DNA of 12,040 nt from Reyranella sp. GTDB taxonomy: Bacteria > Pseudomonadota > Alphaproteobacteria > Reyranellales > Reyranellaceae. This document shows, piece after piece, positions 6,725 through 12,040 of this stretch. How positions within the stretch are numbered: the stretch's first letter is position 1; the number at the start of each line of letters is the position of its first letter. The DNA lies in assembly GCA_004296815.1 (NCBI GenBank), contig SCVT01000327.1, positions 1-12,040 on the forward strand. Direction: 5' to 3'. The position numbers were made by a program, and so were the translations under genes. Below the pieces are notes generated by a model. That model was not told the DNA's origin. It did not search any database and worked only from the letters and a program-made list of their open reading frames with translations.

Positions 6725-9160
6725 GTGCGGGTGTTGCTCCGCGTCGCGGCCTGGCTGGGCAAGATCCTGGTCGGCACGGCGCTGGCCCTCGCCGTCTTCC
6801 TGGTCGGGACGTACTTCCACGTCCGTGGATCGCTGCCTTCCTACAGCGGCCAGCTCACGGCCGCCGGCCTCAAGGCGCCGGTCGAGATCCTGCGCGACAA
6901 GAACGCAGTGCCGCACATCATCGCGGGCTCGCTCGAGGATGCCTCTTTCGCGCTGGGCTACGTGCACGCCCAGGATCGCTTCTGGCAGATGGAACTGCTG
7001 CGCCGCGTCGGCCAGGGACGGCTCGCCGAGCTGGTGCCGGCCCGCCTGATCGGCAGCGGCCTGGTCGACAGCGATCGCGTGATGCGCGGCCTCGGCGTCT
7101 ACCGCAAGGCGTCGGAGAGCGTGAATGCCCTCTCGCCCGCCATGCGCGCCCGCCTCGAAGCCTACGCCGCCGGCGTCAATGCCTGGATCGCCGACGACGA
7201 CCAGCAGTTCGGGCTCGAGCTCACGCTGATCAAGCTGCTGTCGGGCGGCCGCTACAAGCCCGACCCGTGGCGGCCTGCCGACTCGCTCGTCTGGGCCAAG
7301 CTGATGGCACTCGGCCTCGACGGCAACTGGCGCGCCGAGCTGCTGCGGCTCCGTCTCGCGCAGAAGATCGGCGAGGACGGCGTGAAGTTCCTGATCGAGC
7401 CGGGCGGCGACAGCAAGGACTCGACGCTGTCGCTGGTCATGTCGGCCGTGAAGGGCATCGACCTCGACCGTCTCTATCGTGGCACCGACGTGCCGGCCGT
7501 CGCCAAGCGCGAGGCCTCGAACGAATGGGTCCTGTCGGGCGCCCGCACCGTGTCGGGCCGGCCGCTGCTCGCCAACGACCCGCATCTCGGCTTCTCCTTC
7601 CCCGGCGTTTGGTATCTCGCCCGCCTGGTCGGCCCGGGCTTCGACATCCGCGGTGCCACCTCGCCCGGCTCGCCGGTCGTGGTGCTCGGGCACAACGGCA
7701 CAGTCGGCTGGGGCTTCACCACCACCAACCTCGACAGCCAGGACCTGTTCGTCGAGCGTATCGATCCGACCGACCCCAACCGCTACATCACGCCGGATGG
7801 GCCTCGCTCCTTCAGCGTGCGCGAGGAGACGATCAACGTCGCCTGGGGCGACCCGGTGCAGCTCCGCGTCCGCGAGACGCGTCACGGCGCGGTGATCGAC
7901 GACTTCGTGCGCCAGCTCGACAAGCTCACGCCGCAGGGCCACGTGCTCGCCCTGCAGGCGACCGCGCTCGACGGCTCCGACACCTCGGCCGAAGGCTTCG
8001 CCCGCCTCGGCACCGCGCAGAACTGGGAAGAGTTCCTCGCTGCGGCGCGCCGCATCGGTACGCCGATGCAGAACATCGTCTATGCCGACACCAGCGGGAA
8101 CATCGGCCTGATCGCGCCGGCCAAGGTGCCGATCCGGCGCAAGGGCGACGGCTCGATGCCGGTGCCCGGCTGGACCGGCGAGTACGACTGGGCGGGCTTC
8201 GTGCCGTTCGACGAACTGCCGCGGGTCTACAATCCGGCGGGCGGCCTGATCGTCAACGCCAACGCGCGCCTTGTGCCGGACGATTACCGCCACTTCATCA
8301 GCAAGGACTGGGCCGAGCCCTATCGCCAGCGCCGGGCAGACCAGCTCCTGCGCGAGGTCGAGCGCCACCCGGTGTATGGCATGATCGTCATGCAGGCCGA
8401 CAATCTCTCGCTTGATGCCGCCGACATGATGCCGTGGCTGCTCAAGGGCAAGCCGCGCAACGCCCGCGCGGCGCAAGTGCACGCCATGCTCGGACGCTGG
8501 AACATGTTCATGTCGGCGAGCCGGCCCGAGCCCCTGATCTACAACGCCTGGATCGCCGAGCTGCAGCGCAGCCTGCTGGCCGACGAGCTGGGCAACGAGC
8601 TCTACGATCCGATGTCCCATCCCAACGTGCCGCTGATGCTGCGCATCCTGGGCGACAAGCCGGGCTGGTGCGACGACGGCGGCACCCGGCAGACCGAGAC
8701 CTGCGGGGACCAGATCGCGCAGGCCCTCGATCGCGCGCTCGACTGGATCGCGCGGCGGCACGGCAACGACATGTCGACGTGGCAATGGGGCCGCGAGCAT
8801 CTGGCCGCGCATCGCCACCCGCTGTTCGACCAGGTGCCACTGCTGCGCGACATCGCCTCGGTGCGCTTCCCGTCCGACGGCGGCGGCCAGACGCTCAACC
8901 GCGCCTCGCCCTCGTTCCGTGGCAACAGGCCGTTCGACGCCGTCCATGGCGCCGGCTATCGCGGCATCTACGACTTCAGCGATCTCGACAACAGCCGCTT
9001 TGCCATGCCGCTCGGCCAGTCGGGCAACATGCTCTCGCCGTGGGCGCGCAACTTCGTCGAGACCTGGCAGAAGCTGGGCTACATCGAGATCGCCGGCACG
9101 CGCGCCGAGACGGCCCGCACCGCGCTCGGCACCATCACCCTCTCTCCGCCGTCGCGCTAG
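6725..9160 (+). CDS. Penicillin acylase family protein (Ntn hydrolase), membrane-anchored
   Basis: This is an 811-residue preproenzyme of the penicillin/AHL acylase family, which hydrolyses amide bonds after autocatalytic splitting into alpha and beta chains. A hydrophobic segment at residues about 12-30 after a basic start (MRVLLRVAAWLGK) is a signal anchor or signal peptide, so the enzyme should act in the periplasm. The alpha region includes VEILRDKNAVPHI and GYVHAQDRFWQMEL. The predicted self-cleavage site is Ala264/Ser265 (KREA-SNEWVLSG), making Ser265 the N-terminal nucleophile. His at beta position 23 (NDPHLGF), GHNGTVGWGFT, and Asn511/Asn513 (IVNANARLV; beta 247/249) match other catalytic features. 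The only two cysteines, 649 and 660, are close enough for a disulfide. The GTG at 6725 is 5 nt after the CoA-transferase stop; GTG 6731 is an alternative. Substrate unknown: acyl-homoserine lactones, beta-lactams or other N-acyl compounds. The stop overlaps the convergent kinase in CTAG. Confidence 0.92.
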   Translation: MRVLLRVAAWLGKILVGTALALAVFLVGTYFHVRGSLPSYSGQLTAAGLKAPVEILRDKNAVPHIIAGSLEDASFALGYVHAQDRFWQMELLRRVGQGRLAELVPARLIGSGLVDSDRVMRGLGVYRKASESVNALSPAMRARLEAYAAGVNAWIADDDQQFGLELTLIKLLSGGRYKPDPWRPADSLVWAKLMALGLDGNWRAELLRLRLAQKIGEDGVKFLIEPGGDSKDSTLSLVMSAVKGIDLDRLYRGTDVPAVAKREASNEWVLSGARTVSGRPLLANDPHLGFSFPGVWYLARLVGPGFDIRGATSPGSPVVVLGHNGTVGWGFTTTNLDSQDLFVERIDPTDPNRYITPDGPRSFSVREETINVAWGDPVQLRVRETRHGAVIDDFVRQLDKLTPQGHVLALQATALDGSDTSAEGFARLGTAQNWEEFLAAARRIGTPMQNIVYADTSGNIGLIAPAKVPIRRKGDGSMPVPGWTGEYDWAGFVPFDELPRVYNPAGGLIVNANARLVPDDYRHFISKDWAEPYRQRRADQLLREVERHPVYGMIVMQADNLSLDAADMMPWLLKGKPRNARAAQVHAMLGRWNMFMSASRPEPLIYNAWIAELQRSLLADELGNELYDPMSHPNVPLMLRILGDKPGWCDDGGTRQTETCGDQIAQALDRALDWIARRHGNDMSTWQWGREHLAAHRHPLFDQVPLLRDIASVRFPSDGGGQTLNRASPSFRGNRPFDAVHGAGYRGIYDFSDLDNSRFAMPLGQSGNMLSPWARNFVETWQKLGYIEIAGTRAETARTALGTITLSPPSR
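9157..9160. other. Shared CTAG stop overlap, acylase and kinase genes
   Basis: The palindrome CTAG provides TAG on the plus strand (9158-9160, acylase) and TAG on the minus strand (9159-9157, kinase). The two convergent genes therefore overlap by 4 bp with no intergenic terminator. Confidence 0.95.
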
Positions 9161-12040
9161 ATCTCCGACTCGCCCGCCAGAACCGCGCGCACCGCGTTGG
9201 CGAGCTCGGCCTTGCGATAGGGCTTGCGCAGGACGGGCACGCGAACCGAGTTCCACATGTCTGCATCGCCTGCGTAGCCCGACGTGAGGAGCACCGCGAC
9301 GTCGGGCCAGCGCTCGCTCACCAGCCGCGCCAGCTCGCCACCGTCGACCTGTCCCGGCATCACCATGTCGCTCAGGATCAGGTCGAACGCCTTGCCGTCG
9401 CTTTCGAGCAGTCGCAGCGCCTCGTCGCCCGACTCCGCTTCGACGATGCGATAGCCCAGCGACCGGAGCTGCCCGGCCACCGTCTCGCGCACATGGTCGT
9501 TGTCCTCGACCACCAGGATGCGCTCGCTGCCGCCGTTCAGCCGCGACGTGCCCGTGCCGTGGCCCATCGCGTCTTCGGCCGTCTGCACCCGCGGCAGGAA
9601 CAGGCGCACCGTGGTGCCGCGCCCGGGGCTGCTGTCGATTTCGATCGTGCCGCCCGACTGGTGCACGAAGCCGTGCACCATGCTGAGGCCGAGGCCGGTG
9701 CCGTGGCTCGCCGGCTTGGTCGAGAAGAACGGCTCGAAGGCCCGCCCCTGGGTCGGACCGTCCATGCCGATGCCGTCGTCGGTCACCTCGATCATCACGC
9801 GGTCGCCCTCCGGACCGGCGGCGTTGCGTGCGGTGATGCTCAGGCTTCCCCCGTCCGGCATGGCATCGCGCGCGTTGTTCGCCAGGTTGATCAGCGCGCT
9901 GTCGAGCTGTGCGCCGTCGACCGTCACGCGCCACAGGCCGCCGGGGATGTCGAGCTCGACGGCGATGCGTTCGCCGATCGTCCGGTCGATCAGCTTCGAG
10001 AGCGCCCGGATATGGGCGCCGACATCGAGCACGCGCGGCGCCAGCGGCTGGCGGCGCGAGAAGGCGAGCAGGCTGCGCGTCAACTCGGCGCCGCGCTCGG
10101 CACCGGCAATGGCGCCCTCGACCAGCGACAATGCCTCGCCGCTCGACTGTGGCATCTCGGCCAGCAGGTCGAGGTTGCCCATGATGATGGCGAGATAGTT
10201 GTTGAGGTCGTGCGCCAGGCCGCCCGTGAGCTGGCCGATCGCCTCCATGCGCTGGGCCTCGCGGAGCTGCGTCTCGACCTTGAGCTGCTCGGTGACGTCG
10301 CGGCCGATCGCCACGATGCCGCCGCTCTGCGAGCGATGCTCGGAGATGTGCAGCGTGCCGCCGCCGCGCAGCTGGCGCGAGGTGACCCTGCCGTCGGCCC
10401 GCTGGTGAAGCGCGATGCGCTCGGCGATGAACTTCTCCTTGTCCTCGCCCGGCGGCACCAGCAGCGAGCCGCGATCCACGGCCTCGCGGAAGATCTGCCC
10501 GAAGCTGTTGCCGATGACGAAGAACTTGTCGGCGTCCGGATACTGCTCGTAGAGGTGACGCGTGAACATGACCAGCCGGTCGTCGCGATCCCAGATGATC
10601 AGGTTGTTGTTCGAGCTCTCCATCGCGTCGAGCAGCGTGTCGCTCGCCTTGCGCGCCGCCTGCTCGGCCTGCTTGCGGTCCTCGATGTCGAGGATCAGGC
10701 CCTCCATGCCGATCGCGGCACCCGCCTCGTCGCGGATCGCCCTGGCGCGATCCCACACCCATCGCCAGGAGCCATCGGCATGGCGCACCCGATACTCGAG
10801 CGTGAAGGTGTTGCCGGCCCTGAAGTCGGCCTGCACCTTCTCCCACACGAGTTCCTTGTCGTCGGGGTGAACGAGGCTGTTGTAGGTCGTTCGGCCGGAC
10901 GTCAGCTCGTCGGGCTCGAGGCCGAGCAACGCGCGGCAGCCGCGGCTGACGAACTCCATCGTCCAGTCGCGGTCGTTGCGGCAGCGGTACACGACGCCGG
11001 GAACGCTGGCGACCAGGTTGCGCTGGAAGCGCTCGCTTTCGGCCAGCGCTGCCGTGCGCTCCGCCACGCGCTGCTCGAGCGTGGCGTTCAGCTCCTGCAG
11101 CGCCAGCTCGGCCCGCTTGCGCGTCGTGATGTCGAGGTAGATCGACACTGCGCCGCCATCCGGCATCCCGTAGCGGCGCACCTCGACGACCGTGCCGTCC
11201 GGCCGCACCCGCTCGTAGATCGTGCTCGGGTTGCTGTTGATCTCCTCGACCCGCCGCTTCAGCACCTCCAGCGGCTCGCCCGGGCCGAATTCGCCGGCCT
11301 TGGCCTGGGCCAGCAACAGGTCTCGCGCCTTGGCGCCGTGATGCAGCAGCGCCGGGTCCAGCCCCACCATGTGCGGGAAACGGTCATTCCAAAGGACGAG
11401 CCGATTGTTCGCATCGAAGATGGAGATGCCGTCGTCCAGGTTCTCCAGCATCGTGGCGAGCAGCGCCGACTGCTGCTCGAGCTCGGCCTCGCGGCGCTTG
11501 TCGTCGGTGATGTCGCGATAGAGCATCAGCAGGCTGCCGTCGCCCTGCGGGCGCAGGCGGCCCTCGAACCAGCGGCCGCTCTTCATGCGTCGCTGGTAGG
11601 TATGGTTGCGCCCCTCGTCGATCAGCTGCTGGAGTTGCTCCATGCGCTTGGTGGCGAGCTCGCGCGGATCACCGGGCCCGTATTCGCCCCGCTCGGCATT
11701 GTCGAGCATCGCATCGAAGATTGAGCCGCTGCCGTCCGGCCCTAGCCGCTCATCCGTCTCGGTGATCTTGGAGAGCTGCGCGTTGATGGCGAGCGTTCGT
11801 CCTTCGCTGTCGACCATGCGGACGCCGTCCGGCGTCGCCGCGAGGATGGCGTCGAGCGCCCGGCTCTTGGCCTCGAGCCCGGCCTCCGCCGCCACCAGCT
11901 CCGTCACGTCACGGCCGACGCCGCGATAGCCGAGGAACTCGCCGGACGCGCCGAGCACCGGCTCCCCGGAGATCTGGCACCACCTGCCCTCGCCGTCCCG
12001 GTTGCGCGAGACGTAGCGGAAGTCGCGAAACGGCTCGCGC
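9157..12040 (-). CDS. Multi-PAS hybrid histidine kinase/response regulator, N-terminus outside the window
   Basis: The visible 960 residues are open at the right edge; the reading frame continues to 12039 without a stop, so the GTG at 11958 is not the start. Domains (visible numbering): end of a PAS with its PAC motif (1-50, GYRGVGRDVTE); PAS about 58-178; PAS 190-308; a coiled-coil linker (LQELNATLEQRVAERTAAL, 315-333); PAS of the PAS_3 type 341-455 (HPDDKELVWEKV, DGSWRWVWDRA); PAS 467-590; HisKA with phosphoacceptor His610 in GGLAHDLNN; HATPase 710-817 with N box NLANNARDAM, DDGIGMD, FEPFFSTK and GTGLGLSMV; and receiver 841-955 with phospho-Asp891 (LILSD) and Lys939 (RKPY). No membrane span is visible, so this part is cytosolic. 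All catalytic residues are present. It autophosphorylates on His and can pass phosphate to its own receiver; signal and partner are unknown. It is convergent with the acylase, so a functional link is not implied. Confidence 0.94.
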   Translation of the reverse strand, partial: REPFRDFRYVSRNRDGEGRWCQISGEPVLGASGEFLGYRGVGRDVTELVAAEAGLEAKSRALDAILAATPDGVRMVDSEGRTLAINAQLSKITETDERLGPDGSGSIFDAMLDNAERGEYGPGDPRELATKRMEQLQQLIDEGRNHTYQRRMKSGRWFEGRLRPQGDGSLLMLYRDITDDKRREAELEQQSALLATMLENLDDGISIFDANNRLVLWNDRFPHMVGLDPALLHHGAKARDLLLAQAKAGEFGPGEPLEVLKRRVEEINSNPSTIYERVRPDGTVVEVRRYGMPDGGAVSIYLDITTRKRAELALQELNATLEQRVAERTAALAESERFQRNLVASVPGVVYRCRNDRDWTMEFVSRGCRALLGLEPDELTSGRTTYNSLVHPDDKELVWEKVQADFRAGNTFTLEYRVRHADGSWRWVWDRARAIRDEAGAAIGMEGLILDIEDRKQAEQAARKASDTLLDAMESSNNNLIIWDRDDRLVMFTRHLYEQYPDADKFFVIGNSFGQIFREAVDRGSLLVPPGEDKEKFIAERIALHQRADGRVTSRQLRGGGTLHISEHRSQSGGIVAIGRDVTEQLKVETQLREAQRMEAIGQLTGGLAHDLNNYLAIIMGNLDLLAEMPQSSGEALSLVEGAIAGAERGAELTRSLLAFSRRQPLAPRVLDVGAHIRALSKLIDRTIGERIAVELDIPGGLWRVTVDGAQLDSALINLANNARDAMPDGGSLSITARNAAGPEGDRVMIEVTDDGIGMDGPTQGRAFEPFFSTKPASHGTGLGLSMVHGFVHQSGGTIEIDSSPGRGTTVRLFLPRVQTAEDAMGHGTGTSRLNGGSERILVVEDNDHVRETVAGQLRSLGYRIVEAESGDEALRLLESDGKAFDLILSDMVMPGQVDGGELARLVSERWPDVAVLLTSGYAGDADMWNSVRVPVLRKPYRKAELANAVRAVLAGESEI

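Noticed and set aside
6704..10846. 1380-codon open frame on the minus strand across the acylase and part of the kinase gene
   Set aside because: It is a shadow of GC-rich codon use: the product is low-complexity, rich in Arg, Ala, Gly, His and Asp with no domain, while the plus-strand acylase and the in-frame kinase in the same region have complete catalytic motifs.
8434..11724. 1096-codon open frame on the plus strand opposite the kinase
   Set aside because: It is antisense to well-conserved kinase domains, has no recognisable domain, and its composition (His, Arg, Ala, Asp, Val) is typical of a complementary-strand frame in GC-rich DNA.

Overview
The window is compact, GC-rich DNA that looks like the chromosome of an alphaproteobacterium. 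Base composition, short ATGA/GTGA gene junctions, the multi-PAS hybrid kinase architecture and the protein families all fit. A soil or freshwater group such as Reyranella/Rhodospirillales or Bradyrhizobium-like bacteria is a guess, not a demonstrated placement. I see no rRNA, tRNA, CRISPR array, insertion sequence, phage gene or attachment site. Apart from the two paralogous hydrolases, I see no large nucleotide repeat. Coding density is close to total: the largest gene-free gap is about 90 bp.

Layout, left to right. (1) Plus strand: the 3' end of hemB (heme biosynthesis), overlapping a Nudix hydrolase by ATGA. (2) Minus strand: an isocitrate lyase/PEP mutase-superfamily enzyme, divergent from a plus-strand LysR regulator across a 91-bp regulatory gap. 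This is the classic arrangement of a LysR regulator and its target. (3) Minus strand, reading right to left from 4647 to 2518: two tandem paralogous YheT-type alpha/beta hydrolases joined by a GTGA overlap, then a 50-residue single-span membrane protein that overlaps the second hydrolase by 8 nt. (4) Plus strand: an EamA/DMT transporter, a class III (CaiB/BaiF) CoA-transferase and a membrane-anchored penicillin-acylase-family Ntn hydrolase, with only 5-6 nt between genes, so very probably one operon. (5) Minus strand: a large cytosolic-looking hybrid histidine kinase with at least five PAS-type domains, HisKA, HATPase and a C-terminal receiver. Its N-terminus lies beyond the right edge.

How the genes might work together: the transporter, CoA-transferase and acylase would fit handling of an amide or carboxylic acid (periplasmic amide cleavage, membrane transport, CoA activation), but the substrate cannot be read from sequence. 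The two hydrolases plus small membrane protein form a second unit, probably acting on ester or lipid-like substrates. All three convergent gene pairs have overlapping 3' ends, two of them sharing the palindrome CTAG as stop codon on both strands, so no intergenic terminator fits between them. I found no strong evidence for a previously undescribed system. The most interesting items are the unlisted 50-aa membrane protein coupled to duplicated hydrolases, and the acylase operon.
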